A stretch of 64,000 nt of DNA from Entoloma clypeatum (taxonomy: Eukaryota > Basidiomycota > Agaricomycetes > Agaricales > Entolomataceae), in contig OY751489.1 of the NCBI GenBank assembly GCA_963565915.1, forward strand, positions 1,054,001-1,118,000, written 5' to 3'. Below, piece after piece: positions 34,145-46,750 of this stretch. The first letter of the stretch is position 1. Each line of letters starts with the position of its first letter. A program made the position numbers and the translations under genes. The notes under the pieces are model-generated. The model was not told where the DNA came from, searched no databases, and worked only from the letters and a program-made list of their open reading frames with translations.

Positions 34145-35801
34145 ATGTCCAGCCCCATGTCGGCCAGCCCTATCTCTCCCATTCGCAAGAAACGAAATTT
34201 CAAGGCTCTTCAGCTCGCCGTCAACAAGCCTGCGCCCCCACCCCCACCACCAGCAGGTCCACCATCACTCGTACCTCCAGAAACCGAGCCAGTCGCGAAC
34301 CGGCAGGCACCAACAGCGGCGGGGCTCCCCTTATCCAAGAAAAGACCGCCTCCAATGACCCTGAAAGCGCCCAAGATACCTTTAGGCGGCGGAGCGGTCT
34401 CGGCGATCGAGCAGGAGGCGCCAAATCTGTTGACCGTTGTGAGCGGACCCAATTCCGCCCCACTCACGGGTGGGTCGCCATCTACGCGGCGGAACACGTA
34501 CCACGCGACGCTGTCGAACACGCTCGCGAACCTTGACATGAACGCGGAGATCAAGTTTGACCTGCGGAACGAAGATTTGAAGGATCTGCAGGAGCTCGGA
34601 CAGGGCAACGGTGGGAGCGTGAAGAAGGTCGAACATACGCCAACCGGGACAATCATGGCTAAGAAGGTACGTGTATTGTTTGATACTGCTTTTCGGACGA
34701 TGAACAAATCCCTTGCGCAAATTTTTTCCTTCTTAGATTGTTCTGATCGACGCCAAGCCGTCTGTTCGGAAGCAGATTCTTCGAGAGCTGCAGATTATGC
34801 ATGATTGTCATTCAAAGTATATCATCTCTTTCTGGGGCGCTTTCCTGGCAGACCCGAATATCTGCATTTGCATGGAGTTCATGGATAAAGGTTCACTGGA
34901 TGGGATTTACAAGAAAATTGGCGCAATCGATATCGATGTCGTTAAGCAGGTCGCGCTGGCAGTCTTGGAAGGTCTGACCTACCTCTACGACGTCCATAGA
35001 ATCATCCATCGTGGTACGTCCGAGTTGATTTTCCCCTCACTCAAGCTCCAATTGGCTGACTTGCTTTCTTTCTTCTGTTCTTGATAGATATCAAACCGTC
35101 GAATATACTCTGCAACTCGAGGGGAGAAATCAAAATCTGTGATTTTGGCGTATCAGGCGAACTTATCAACTCCATCGCCGACACGTTCGTCGGTACATCG
35201 ACATATATGAGCGTGAGCACAATCATCGATGCCCCCCTCTTGTCACCTCATTGACTACGTTGCCTACCCAGCCCGAACGTATACAAGGAGCCCAATACAC
35301 CGTCAAATCCGACGTCTGGTCTCTCGGCATATCCCTGATCGAGCTCGCCCTCGGTCGCTTCCCATTCTCCGAGTCCTCTTCTGACAGCTCCGACTCCGAC
35401 CTCGAGGGCACGATCTCCCCCGCGCGGCCGGGGCCTCTCGGGCTGCCGCAGAAGCCACGGATAAATACCAAGTCGAAGAAGGACAAGCGGAAGAGCAAGG
35501 GCGTGAGTCTGCAGGGCGGGGGGATGACGATGAGCATCTTGGAGCTGCTGCAGCATATCGTGAATGAGCCGGCGCCGAGGCTGGGCCCTGAGGGTCGGTT
35601 CCCGAGGGAGGCGGAGGAGTTTGTGGAGAGTTGCTTGTTCAAGGATCCGGACATGAGGAAGACGCCAAAGGATTTGCTTGTGAGTCTTTTTGGGTGCCTT
35701 TTTAAAAAAAATGCTGAAGGTTCGTCTCCTAGAAACACATATGGATAGAGCAGGCTAGAGTGTCGCATATCGATCTGGAGGCGTGGGCAAGCACGTTCTA
35801 A
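34145..35801 (+). CDS. STE7: MAP kinase kinase, STE7/Fuz7 type
   Basis: Dual-specificity kinase of the fungal pheromone/filamentation MAPK cascade. Five exons: 34145-34666, 34737-35013, 35088-35212, 35272-35679 and 35733-35801. The N-terminus carries a basic-hydrophobic MAPK docking motif ([10 protein letters not shown]) and a Pro-rich stretch. The kinase domain shows the Gly loop ([11 protein letters not shown]), catalytic Lys (TIMAKKIVLI), hinge ([13 protein letters not shown]), HRDIKPSN across intron 2, DFGVSGEL, the MEK activation loop [16 protein letters not shown] with phosphorylatable Ser/Thr, and [20 protein letters not shown]. Next is an acidic/basic insert ([20 protein letters not shown]) and the C-terminal helix [21 protein letters not shown] preferred ATG 34145 over the upstream in-frame ATG at 34064 because family members begin near the docking motif. 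Confidence 0.9.
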
Positions 35802-36161
35802 TTTGACGGACCTCTCTCCCTTCTCCGTCTTTTTCTTCTTCTCTCTTCGTGCTTGGAGATTTCATCGCTATCTTTATGTGATACCTTTGTACTATTCGTC
35901 CCTTCCCGTCGCGCTTGTTTCTTTAATGTTCATTCACGGGCTTTTTCTGTATGCTTCCTTCTGTCTTTCTCCGTTTAACCCATAATGAGGTGTATTTTAG
36001 ATGCCGTCAAGCTGGCTTTATGACCGTTCAACATTCAGATTGCTGATTATGATTTGCCAAGCATTGAGTTGTAACAAACCCCTTCAAATCCATCACAGAT
36101 ATATAGGTACAGTTTCAGTCGATATCATTTATGTCAATGCGCAGACTGCATCTCTGAAGGA
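35802..36161. other. 3' intergenic region between convergent genes
   Basis: Contains the 3' ends of the MAPKK and ORC6 transcripts. The pyrimidine-rich stretch at 35810-35840 is typical of fungal 3' regions. No gene. Confidence 0.5.
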
Positions 36162-37563
36162 CTATGTACGCAGCTGAAGCATGTTCTGCTTGTACTGTTC
36201 CGCATCTCTCCAGATACGCTTCAAACGCCTGTCTGTGCTATACCATTGTTTGTGGTCGAGAAAAACGGGACGGAAACGCCTCCGCGGAGGACGCTCATCC
36301 TCGTCCTCCTCATCGTCATCGGCGACATCGACATCTGCATCCCGGTAATGTGCAGCAGGAGCAGGATCGTCATCGGCATCCATCGAATCCGCGATTATCC
36401 GCGTTCGGGTGGCGTACGTGACGACCTTTGGTTTTGTCTTTATCTTCGCGGCTTCCTGTGCTTCGTTGGGAGGGGTGTCGTCGAGCGTCAATCGGGAGGA
36501 GGAGGAGGAGGATGCGACTGGAGGGAAAACGAGGGGCTTGACGGGTGTGGCTTTGGCTTTGGGCGATGGTCCTAGTCTTGGTTTTTTGGTCGGCGTTTGA
36601 TGTGTGAGGGTGTCCAGCATGTCTAGGTCGGAACCTGCTTGATCGGCGTCGTCGGACTGTGCTGGTGCTGCTTTGCGTTTTAAAGGGGAGTCTTGTACTG
36701 TTCTGCGTTTTGAAGGGGGGCCCTCCACTGTTTTGTGTTTTGAGGGGGAATCTTTGGAGGGCAAGGCCCGTAATGCAGGTTTCTTGGGTGATCTTCGGGG
36801 GGTTGTGGCGGGGGTTTTGGTGGGTGAGATTTTTTGTGCGAGGGCTTCTTTTTGGATTTGTGATTTGAGAGGGGCATAGACGGTGCTGACTTGTTTGAGG
36901 AGTTTGGAGAAGGATTTGAGAGGGATGCTGTGGTCTTCTGCGTATTCTTGTTGGGTCGCGAGGTTTTTGCCCTGGGTTTCTCTTTGTGAATTTCGAGCTA
37001 AAGAGAACTTGGGGGCGTACGTACTGTATAGGCGTTGTATATCCAATAGAAGGCAGCGTATTTCACGCTGGGCCCTACAGTCGGGTCGTCCGGATTGAGG
37101 CGGCTCTCGCTTTGGGGGAGCGTCTTCTCGGCGGCGCTCAGCCAGTTAAGCAGCAAGGTTCGGTCTGAGGAGAGTTCGTACTCGCGAACGAGGCTGTCGT
37201 AGACCTCTTTGACGCCGATTTGCCTTCTGGAACCCCCAATCGCGGCTTGGACGATCTGAAGGGCCTTGTCGAAGTCGGATGCTTTGAGGCAGGACGCCGC
37301 CTGGGCACTCTTGCGCGACACAGTGGTGTTTTGAAGTCTAGGTGTTCAGAAAGATTTTGATTTATGGGTCGAAAAGAGGGTAGGGCTTACTTTTGTGAGG
37401 CCATGTAGGCGCAGATGGCTGGTAAGCCGGTCGTATGAGAACGTAGTTCGAAGCCAGAGCCTGGTGCAGTCTTCTTCTGAGCGAGATGGAGGAATATCTG
37501 TGCTTGGTCGAACATCTCTTGGTCATGGCACAGACTTCGCAGCAAATGGGTGTTGGCTGCCAT
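36162..37563 (-). CDS. ORC6: Origin recognition complex subunit 6
   Basis: Subunit of the nuclear origin recognition complex that marks replication origins. From ATG 37563: MAANTHLLRSLCHDQEMFDQ, then GLPAICAYMASQK, an intron at about 37340-37390, then SRKSAQAASCLKASDFDKAL, IGVKEVYDSLVREYELSSD, VKYAAFYWIYNAYT, an intron at about 37000-37025, LARNSQRETQGKNLATQQ and LLKQVSTVYAPLKSQIQKE. These form the TFIIB-like helical domain. A long Lys/Pro/Ser linker follows with tandem SPSK/SPLK-type motifs (possible CDK sites) and an acidic stretch. The C-terminus WYSTDRRLKRIWRDAEQYKQ is the conserved helix that binds the rest of the complex in family members. The gene is convergent with the MAPKK; a copia relic lies immediately upstream of its start. 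Confidence 0.84.
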
Positions 37564-37621
37564 GTTTTCGAGAACAGAAACACGTCGTGTTACACATGGC
37601 GTGACATATACCTTGTGCTCC

Positions 37622-37740
37622 ACCTGTGATCACAAACACCCATTGGTTTTTATGACCCTTTGGTAGGTCGACCAACTCAAAGACTTTGCGCTTGTTGAGG
37701 GCCTCTAATTCCTCTTGGCAGGCGCATTTCCATGAGCCCT
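37622..37740 (-). mobile_element. Copia reverse-transcriptase relic
   Basis: On the minus strand it reads GSWKCACQEELEALNKRKVF followed by ELVDLPKGHKNQWVF, the start of a Ty1/copia RVT_2 domain. It is unlike the copia element at 38943 in sequence, so it is from a different family. It lies 60 bases from the ORC6 start, within its promoter region. Confidence 0.7.
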
Positions 37741-38564
37741 ATAAGGTAGGGGACATCCACTAACTTCCAACGTCACCTGACTGTGACGCTTGTGTTACGG
37801 CCCAGCCAAATCAGGCACACTTGTTTCGAAATGTCATTGATTTTCGAACTGAATGAGATCCATCTCTTTTACACAAAATCACGTCCCAACATATCAATAA
37901 AATGGATATAAGGATTCCAGATTTCAAGTATGGTAAGTAGATAGCCAGATTTGCAAAGTGAATATCAAAAATGATAACCTGAATAGGGGGTGGAGATAGA
38001 ATTTGGATAGAATGAGCAGAGGGGTCTACAATGGGTAGCATTAAAGGTTGGCTGAGGATGAAAGGTATTCTTGGAGGTTTGACAGAAGAATTGATGATGA
38101 GAATCACCTTTCTCGAGTTCTCGCATGCCCCAGGTAACACACAGTATCCTTGATACTTTCTCACCTTCAGCTCCCCTGAACCACTTTACTGACTTTCCTT
38201 TTCTTGAGAAGCCTAACTATAAAAAATTTACATTTACAGCCCATCACGATGGACAATAGCGCGCACATCTTGTTGGGGAAGCCAAAGATGGATGTGTTTG
38301 GGAAGAATTTGGATATTTCAGGTACAGATTTCAGCATTATTTCTCCATACCCTGGATCGGACATATTTAGGATATTTCTAAGACAACCTTGGAAGCTGAT
38401 TGACTAAAAACAATGGATTGCAGTCAAGAAATGGAGAAATGTGGTGTTTTGAGGTAATCATTCTGGATTTGGATGATGTCACACTGGTCAGGTGATGTTG
38501 GAAGTTCAAAGTGGATGTCCCCTATCTTATGTAGTTTTGATTAATCGATGACCTGAGCTAAGAC
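37741..38564. other. Unassigned repeat-derived sequence
   Basis: AT-rich stretch between the copia relic and the LTR, with short frames only. No domain is seen. It probably belongs to older insertions. Confidence 0.4.
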
Positions 38565-38874
38565 TGTTGAAGTTCCACCTGGGCGCTAGCCGCAGATGTA
38601 CTGAGCAACACAGCTACAGTGGAAGTACTCTACTTAACCGTTCTAGTCACTTACTTGGATTGGAAAGGGTGAGGCTGGTGAGAGCGGTTGAGGCTGGTAA
38701 GAGCGATGGAGCTGGTTAAGAGTCAAGAGACAACTTGTTGATATTGACAGTTTCCTGGTCTTATATACCGTACTACTGTTTGTACCAACCAAATAAGTAT
38801 GTAATCGAAGATGTGTAAAGGTCACGTGATGTAATCTAATCTAATCTAATCTACATGATGGAAAAGTTTCAACA
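38565..38874 (-). repeat. Copia LTR (310 bp)
   Basis: Ends TGTTGAAG ... TTCAACA, the TG..CA pattern with inverted termini. Immediately outside, on the side of the pol gene, is a run of seven C (a polypurine tract GGGGGG on the element strand). Read in element direction, the LTR contains a TATA box (GGTATATAAGACC) and four AGATT repeats. It is therefore the 3' LTR of the minus-strand element that follows. Confidence 0.75.
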
Positions 38875-38942
38875 CCCCCCCATATTTAGTACATACTTCT
38901 AAATACATCTTACTTTTTCCCATATAGGTACTCTTTCTTTGT

Positions 38943-41457
38943 CTAGTTTTTAAGTAATCCAAAGTACAGGATAAACTTGTTGAAGAGGATTTTTCCCAGA
39001 TTCTTAGTTAAAAGGTCTGCAGGGTTATTCACTCCTTTGATGAATTCAACTGTAATAATTCCTTCGGATACTTTTTCTCTGACAAAGTGGAATCGCATGT
39101 CGATGTGCTTGGATCGCTTCTCAGTTACAGGATTGGATGTGATAAAGACGGAGCCATTGTTGTCTCCATAGATCGGAACTGATCCGATCTGCATTCCAAG
39201 TTCGGCAAGCATGCTTCTAAGCCATGTCACTGTGTGACTGCAATCTGATAGCACCATGTACTCTGCTTCTGTAGAAGAGAGGGCAATGGTTTTTTGCGCT
39301 GATGAAACCCATGTTACTGCTCCAGACGCCAGCAATATGAAGTAACCAGTGGTGGACTTCCTGGTGTTCTCGTATGACGCCCAATCGGAGTCTGTAAATG
39401 CGTAGATTCCTTTCCCAGAATCACCATCATACATGATCGCGTAATCTTTCATTGCCTTCAGATACCTGCAAATATCCCTTGCCACTTCTAAATGGCATTT
39501 GGTAGGGTTTGCAGAAAATTGGGACATTTTGATCACGGCGAAACAAATGTCGGGTCTTGTCCCAATCATTAAGTACAATAGTGAACCAATGACGGATTGG
39601 TACTTGGATCTGAGTTCTGCATTGGGTTCATCTTCGGACTTCATGGGTTTGTAGCCCATCGGGAGTGGGGTGTGGGTGGCATTGGATTCGCTCATCCCCA
39701 TTCGTGCGAGAATTTTCTCAAGGTAAGGTACTTGATCAATGAAGATCCTCTTCCCACGTTGCCTTATCTGGATTGAGAGAAATTCTTTTGGTTCCCCATT
39801 AGATGCTAGGTGGCCTAGGTCCCTACATTCCCATGTTGTCATAAAGGCCTTCTTTTTTTCTAGTGTGTATTCTCGGTTTGTGCCAAGAAAAGCAGAGTCA
39901 TCGACATAAATGATGGCGATTACAGTTTCCCCTTCGGTACTTGTGTGAATGAAAACTCCCGCATCGGAGTGAAGCCGGACAAAACCGAGCTTTTTCATGG
40001 AGGAATCGAGTTCTCTCCACCAAGCTAATGCGGCCTGCTTGAGTCCATATAGGGCTTTGTATAGTCGGTACACGAAGTGTTCTTTCCCTTTTACTATGTA
40101 GCCCTCAGGCTGTCGCATGTAAATTACCTCACGGAGTCTTCCATAGAGGAAGGCTGATGAGACGTCCAAGAATGTCATGAACCACCCTTCAAGGGCTGTC
40201 AATGCCAGAATTAACCGGACGGTCTCGTACCTCACTACCGGTGAGAAGATCTGATTGAAGTTGATCCCTTCTACCTGTGAGAAACCTTTTGCGACAAGGC
40301 GCGCTTTCAGATGCCCGTCGGATTTTTCATTGTAAACCCATTTGTTCCTTAGAGCCTTCCTCCCTGCAGGTAGGGGTACTAACTCTGTGATCACCCCGCG
40401 GCTTTTGAGCATGTCTAGCTCTTTTCGTTCTGCCGCATACCAGTCTTCTTTGTTTGGAAGAGGGTATATGTCTTTGTGTGACATTTCGATGATGCCAACT
40501 TGGATCGAGATTGTCTCCATTAGGAGATCGTTCATCCATGCCGTTTGACCACCTAATCTATGTCTTCGATCTAATTTTTCAAGATCAGTAGGGAGTGTCT
40601 TCCCCATAGATGCTGCCTGGCATTTTCCAAACTCGACGTTCCCTGATTGGTCAATCTGGTACTTGTTCAGGTTCTGGAGTGGGTACTCGTGGCTCGTTGT
40701 CAGGTTCACTGGATGGTAGGTCATTGTCTGATTCAGGGTGATCCTGTCCGGTGGGAACTGGATCGTGAGGTGTTTCGTTATGACTGTCATTGTCATCATT
40801 TCCGGGGATGAGGTCCTCAAACTCATCAGCCGGTTCTGGGTTTTCCATTTCTGGATGGTTTTCTGGCAAAGGGTCAATGTGGCATCTAGGGTACTTGCTT
40901 TCATCAAAGATAGCTTTCCCACCCATGAAAATTGTGTTAGTCTCAGGATCCATGAAACGGTATCCTTTGACTCCTGGTTTTGATCCGAGATAAATCATCA
41001 ATCGCGATCTAGACTCCAGGGAATTTTTACGTCTTTCTTTTGGGATATACACATATGCCTGACATCCGAAGACTCTGATGCTTGACATATCGGGGATCTC
41101 ATTGGTCACCCTGAAGTAAGGGGTATTCCATTCAAGACGCTGCATGGGCATTCTGTTGTAAAGAAACACTGCATGTTCCAAACAGAATTCCCACCACATA
41201 GGGGGTAAGCACGCGTCGAAGCGCAAGGCCTGAGATTTCTCCCATAAAGTTCGATTTATCCGTTCTGCTCTACCATTCTGCTGGTGCTGATATGGGAGCA
41301 TGACGTTGATGAGGATTCCATGATCGGCAAGTACATCCTTGTATTCGTTGAACTCTCCACCTCCATCAACTCACCATTTCTTAGGAGTGGCGGCGAATTG
41401 ATTCTGGATCATTGCAAGGAATTGTCGCAGTGCCGCAATGGCATCCGACTTCTTCCT
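38943..41457 (-). mobile_element. Ty1/copia retrotransposon pol, 5' truncated
   Basis: Minus-strand polyprotein remnant. From 41457 leftward: integrase core (FAATPKKW, stop, VDGGGEFNEYKDVLADHG) and integrase C-terminal part (LPYQHQQNGRAERINRTLWE, VFLYNRMP, IRVFGCQAYVYIP). After a frame change near 40650-40920 comes RVT_2: KWVYNEKSDGHLKARLVAKG, YVDDSAFLG and QPEGYIVKGKEHFVYRLYKA. RNase H follows: FTDSDWASYENTRKSTTGYF, LSSTEAEY and KHIDMRFHFVREKV. The pol is long and nearly intact downstream, but one in-frame TGA sits in the integrase. The 5' part with gag and the other LTR is missing because the gypsy LTR begins exactly at 41458. Confidence 0.88.
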
Positions 41458-43296
41458 TGTTACGGACTCTATGGTATGAGGACCACGTCATATCTTTTAC
41501 TTATCGGCCCGACTCGGCGCCCTCTTACGAGCTTACTATGTCTAATGTCTACTTTCGCAACCTTCAATTTCCAGTCTGACTCATTACATTACTTTGTCAT
41601 CCCCTTTAGTATATTTCGCTCCCGCGCTGACTTGCTTTCCGCAGTCAGCTTACTCACTGTACATAGCCTTCCGCAGTCGCCTTACTCATGCGCACTGCCT
41701 TCCGCAGTACTGACTCATCCGCTACCGCCTATAGTCAGTACCTATATAAACCTCTTGTACTATAGTAGATTCCTTAGATTTAGCAATCACTTTGCTCTTT
41801 GCCTTTCCACTTTCCTGCATACTCTGCCCGAACCTTGGAACGGTTTGTTAAGCATAACAAGTTGCTAAATCTCGTTAGGTTCGCCCAGAGCGAAGAGAGC
41901 AACTACCAGACGAGTCAAGACGTTGTACTTCTTTGAAGACTTCACCAGTAACCCATTCAGCACGCCAGAAGCCTGACAGGAGGAGCTAAGTCCTCGAGAC
42001 AGTATCGATTTCACACTCATCCAGCAGTACATCAAATCAGCGATCCGTCGCATCCTACAGCAGGTGCTTGACGAAGAACTAGACAACGACGAGCATCGCC
42101 CCCACGGCGAGATGGCAGAGAGCATCCATCTTGCTCGACAACACCAGATCGCGCGTTACAACGCCTGACAGAATGAACTCGAAAGTTTTCGCGTTCAAGA
42201 AGGACCTCAGACAGGTCGGATCACAGAGATCAGAGAGTTTATCGGTGTCCAGACAACCATTATCAGAAGATTGATTAGGACGCTCACATCGAGACGTCCC
42301 AGAGCCACATCATCATGTCTTACTCAAGGCAGCAGATCTATGCCCACTTCACCACTGAAGAACAACAGACCGAGTACAACCGCTGGGCACGAAACGAGAG
42401 ACTTGACCCCTTCTCGCGACCAACAGATGCGCAGGAACAGAGATTCCTTAGAGATTTACAGAGGAAATACTCTGAACGTTTTGCCACCGATTCCACTGAT
42501 GAGTCCCCTGACAAATTTACTTTTGACTCCGCGCAGTCAGATATCGAACAGACGCCTAGAACAGGGACTCATTTTCAATCCTTACCTGTATCCCGAACCC
42601 CATCTTCATCCCAACAACCCGACTCCTCTTCTCCTCCGCAGACTCTAAACATGGCAGAAGCTCCGGCTGTACAAACAATGGATACATCCAAGATCATCAA
42701 GGATCCTGGGATGTTCAAGGACAGATACACCTTTGATGAGTGGTGGAAGGCCACCAAACTATACATCAGGTTCCAAAAGAGCCTCACAGACAATCAGAAG
42801 ATTCTTGCGGTGCTATCCCGCATGATGGAAGGGTCCGGCAGACACTGGGCCAGTAACAAGTTAGACGCTATTGCTGTTGACAACAAGAACATCACCTGGC
42901 TAGGTTTTTCCGATGATATCGCCGCACGATTCTCCATCGCCAACAAGTCGGTCACTTCCAAAGCAAGACTCGAAGTCCTGAAACAAGAGAAACGTACCGT
43001 TGATGAATTCTTGGATGAATTCGAAGAACTCTTGAAACTGTCAAACCTTGGCGAAGAAACTGGGAAATACATCCTAGAGAAGAACGTCAACCGCAGAATC
43101 TCTGAACAAGTGGCTAGCGATGGCAAGACGTACACCGATTACGCAAAGGAGATCAGAAACAAGGGACGATAGATGGAAGGACATGCACTGGTCATCCAAG
43201 GTGGCGGTGACATGTGCACCGGATCGGGTACCACTTATGGTGGTCAGGGCAAAGCCATGGAGATTGACAAAGCAGGAGTAGCCCGTTGCTACAACC
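41458..43296 (+). mobile_element. Ty3/gypsy element, copy 1 (5' part only)
   Basis: Starts with a 402-bp LTR (41458-41859; TGTTACGG ... CATAACA, TATA box CTATATAAACC). A leader with a small first frame and gag follow. It is interrupted after GVARCYN at about 43296, where its sister copy continues into the zinc knuckle. It was inserted into the copia integrase. No 3' LTR is in the window. Confidence 0.82.
42315..43172 (+). pseudogene. Gypsy gag, copy 1
   Basis: Gag polyprotein start MSYSRQQIYAHFTTEEQQTE, followed by the retrotransposon gag domain (DRYTFDEWWKATKLYIRFQK, LDAIAVDNKNITWLGFSDDI, EFLDEFEELLKLSNLGE). It ends at a TAG at 43170-43172 where copy 2 has CAG (Gln). Several differences from copy 2 in the next 80 bases are CG to TG or CA. 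The product lacks the nucleic-acid-binding zinc knuckle. Confidence 0.8.
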
Positions 43297-44869
43297 ATGT
43301 CTCGTGTTCACCCTGTATTCCATGTTGTAAAATTGTCACTGGCTCTGGAAGACCCCTTCCGATGAGATGTCCAAATCCCTCCGCCTCTGACAGCAGTTGG
43401 AGAAGAAATGGAGTATGAAGTCGAATCAATTTTGGTGTAACAAGAGTTACAGGAAAAGCCCTCAATCTCACAGAACAAGGTAAGCTTGACCAAAATCTGG
43501 TATTGGCTGTACAATGTCGTGTGAGGTAAAAGGTGTTCATTACATAAGCAGCTGTGCTCAGCCTAATATGGTAACTTCAATGACCAACTGATGGCCATGC
43601 CAATCCCACTTGTTACATATTCCCCTTCAAGATTGCTGCTGCGATCTTCACTTGACTTCGCGTGAGGAGATTGAAGTGGGAGGTCATCGTAGCCTCCAAC
43701 AAATTCGGATTTTGAAGGATTGACCGCAAAGATTCACGGTTGTGGGTATAATCTGGAGTCTTTGGACTCCAATAGAATAAATAAATAAATAAGAATAATT
43801 TAGAATGAGTTACTCCACCTTCATTGATCCTTTGAGCAAATCAGGGGTCGTTACCCCTCCTGAGTGTTCCCGCGGGTTCAACGGAGGCAGAGCAGCTCCC
43901 ATCAAGTCGAATTTTGACTTGTTGTTGGACGTGCATGGTCACGTGGTCATGTGAGGTCACAGGACCTCGTTGATTTGTTTGACCGTTTATCGTTTATTGA
44001 TAAACGAGGTTCTTGGTGATCACCACCACCGTTTGAGGCTCTACATGAGCCTCGCCTCTCATCGCTCGATTCTCACCAGCTCGATGATGGTGGCACACTG
44101 TGTGCCGAGCGATGTTAGTCACTCACCACCATCAAAACTCATGGGGAACACAATTTGGAGGGGGAGGAGGGCAATTCTGCCCTTGGTGAGGATTTCTGGC
44201 AGCTGTCACGATGCAGCAGCCTTGGTGGATGGTGGGGCGCACATACACAGTGTGTATGAAGGTGCGTAGCACCCTTTGTTGGTACCAGGGAATGGCACAA
44301 CACCTGCCATTCATTGTCAAACTGATGACCTTTCATTTGAGGGACACATTTGTCCCTCTAGGTTATCTTTTTCGTTGTTGGTTGACTACCGCGAGTCGAC
44401 CGAGTCTTGTTACACATTGATGAGGAGAGCTTTGGCTTGTCCTTGTCAACTGCTTCTTTGTTCGCCAATGCCGTCCCATTGCCGGTGTTTGTTGTTGACG
44501 GATGACTCCTGGTTGAGGGGTGATTGTCACACTGTCAATTCCCATGTCACAACTATATGATGCTGTCATGGATACCATCAACCCTGTCCAGTGCTAGGCA
44601 GACAGGTCCTTCTGTGTAGCATCCCAGTGTGTAGAGTGTATAGCCCTCATAGCATACATAGAATGGGGTCCCTATAACACCAGATTGGGCAAATTCTTTC
44701 ACACATAAAATAAGTAGAAACCGAAATCATCATATTCACTGTATTCTATATGATGTAACGAACAGTAATACAAAGCTGAATTAACTATGAGCGAAGGATG
44801 CAAAGAATATGGCGCACGTGACTGCTCCATGTTTCTCCTCGAGCACCTCTGATGCTGCATTCTAACCCC
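43297..44869. other. Unassigned repeat-derived region
   Basis: Foreign sequence that cuts the gypsy gag. No domain recognised on either strand. A small palindrome CGTTTATTGATAAACG is at about 43988. The GTTACA-rich text suggests remnants of LTR elements, but no paired ends were found. Confidence 0.4.
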
Positions 44870-45039
44870 CATGAGTCCATTGGGCGCAAGGGATAGCTGT
44901 TGGGTGCAAGGGGCAGCCATTGGTCACAGGGGTAGGCCGTTAGGCACAAAGGCACATGGTTGGATGTGAGGGGAGGCTGTTGGCCACAAGACACAGCTGT
45001 TAGACATGAGGGATCACCGTTCGGCACGAGGGGAGTGGC
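44870..45039 (+). repeat. TTGGGC minisatellite, left outer part
   Basis: About eight imperfect copies of a roughly 20-base unit of the form GGCCGTTGGGCACGAGGGG. The array is split by the element at 45040 and continues at 46981. The same unit makes up the arrays inside the elements at 45165 and 58790, so this outer array is probably a remnant of an older element of that family. Confidence 0.72.
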
Positions 45040-45164
45040 TAGTGATTGAAAGTTCGGTTTGGTCTGTTTTTGACCCCCAAAAAATAAGGACCGAGGACCG
45101 CACCAGTCTCAATTTTACATAGTCACCTTGGAAAACTGGACCAGACCAGTGTGCTACTGGACGG

Positions 45165-45450
45165 CACATGTGTGTATTGTCGAGTGGACGCGACACGTTG
45201 GGCATCGTTGGGCACGAGTGGGCGCATTGGGCATGAGTGGATGCCATTGGGCGTGAGTGAGACAAGTGGGGGGCTGTTGGGCTCGAAGGGAGGGCATTGG
45301 GCATGAGAGGATGCCGTTGGGCATGAAAAGGGGCCGTTGGGTGCTAGAGGGGGCCGTTGGGCATGAGGGGGGGCCATTGGGCTCGAAGGGACGGCGTTGG
45401 GCGTGAAAAGGGGCCATTGGGCGTGAGACGACGCAGTTGGGCGGAGGTGG
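45165..45450 (+). repeat. TTGGGC minisatellite in hAT-like copy 1
   Basis: About 14 imperfect tandem units of roughly 18-21 bases with the core CGTTGGGCATGAG. Because the period is not a multiple of three, the array is open over long stretches in more than one minus-strand frame, giving spurious Pro/Cys-rich frames. Confidence 0.78.
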
Positions 45451-46669
45451 TGGCCAGATGGAGTGGAGGTGGGGGAAAAGAAAACTGTGGGAACGTTTTG
45501 CTGGCAATCGACTTATGGTTCGAGTTTCGGCGATTGCCAAAAATGCTCGGCAGTCAATGCTGAGCGATGCACATCATCAAAACTTGTACTCTCGATGCCC
45601 AAACCGTGGCACCACCAGTCCCAAAAATTATTCATAACTTATGTAGAGATACTTGAAACCAATAGTAAGTATATATACAGTTACATACATTAGCTATGTC
45701 TGGTAGAGAGTTTATGTAGCAGAATGATGTATCAAAACACCCTGTAAATCATGATAAACAGTGCAGCATGAGTTCCCTTAAACACAAAAAGCAACATTTC
45801 TTACTTCCTCCTCTCCACAACCACATTAGATTACATGTAATATATATATACTATCTAACCATTGCATGTGAACCTATTGAGACCATTCAAACACAATTCA
45901 GGGACTTCATAAGGTGAATATGAGCAGAATAGGTCGAAAATTTGACCAAAAAATTTTATTTCAGATTTGGATTCTCCACATTCAGGGGATCTTATAGCAC
46001 ATTTGTTTTTCAAATTTGGTTGATTTATTATGGAGATATAACACGTTTACTGAAATCTGCACATTTCATTATTTCTATCATATCTAGACTTCTAAAAATT
46101 ATACAAAGTGTGTCAGAAGGTGAATACATATCCCATAAGTAGTTCTATCACTTGAAGCTATTATTAGGCTATGAGGAAGGCACCGCACGCGCCTGTGTGA
46201 TGCATTTTGTGCATTGTTTACTATTATTTGTTGCACCTCTATAACTTAAAATCCGTGGCGAAATTTCAGAAAAACAATACATATTGAGTGAGATATAATC
46301 CCCTCCTACATAATTGATATAGTAGAAACCCTTACTTGTTCCTGTGTAGACATAATAAGCAGATGTGCGATGTTTTTGGGGATTTGTTTACATGTATTTG
46401 ACACATTTGATGCGTGCTTGATGCGCGTCATCCAACGTCGAAACGACGCATCCACCCATTCCTGACCTTGCAATGAGGGGCACACATGTTGAAAAGGTTG
46501 AAATATATTCATAGATTTTATTGAAAGCCTGTGTCTACATGTGATCGGGGCAGGGGGGGGGTGCACATACACCTTTTGTCTTTTTTGGCTGGTTGTGCCT
46601 ATTTTGGAAGTGGCCTATTTGGGAAGTGAAAAAGTGGGTATATAGAGTGAGTGAGCAAGAAATTACAAT

Positions 46670-46750
46670 GGTTCTGTGGCTTAGTTGGTTAAGTTGTTAG
46701 AATAATAGTATATACTATAGAGGCTGAGAGTTCAAGTCTTACTGATGGCA
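46670..46750 (+). tRNA. tRNA-like sequence inside hAT-like copy 1
   Basis: GTGGCTTAGTTGGTTAAG fits the D arm and A box. GAGTTCAAGTC fits the B box, at normal spacing if an intron of about 10 bases is allowed. A TATACTATAG segment lies at the anticodon-loop position. Acceptor pairing is weak. It is likely a decayed tRNA or Pol III promoter inside the element; the sister copy has the same feature at 61710. Confidence 0.4.

Noticed and set aside
34210..34720. Minus-strand frames opposite the first MAPKK exon
   Set aside because: The plus strand encodes a clear kinase with correct splice joins; the opposite frames are by-products of GC-rich codons.
43297..44640. A CRISPR-like or further LTR structure in the region after gypsy copy 1
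   Set aside because: No regular spaced repeat and no paired TG..CA ends with matching flanks were found; only a 16-base palindrome near 43988.
44785..45540. Minus-strand frames rich in Pro, Cys and Asn over the TTGGGC arrays (also 46949-47213 and 58589-59035)
   Set aside because: They follow the tandem repeat in all frames and have no independent coding evidence.
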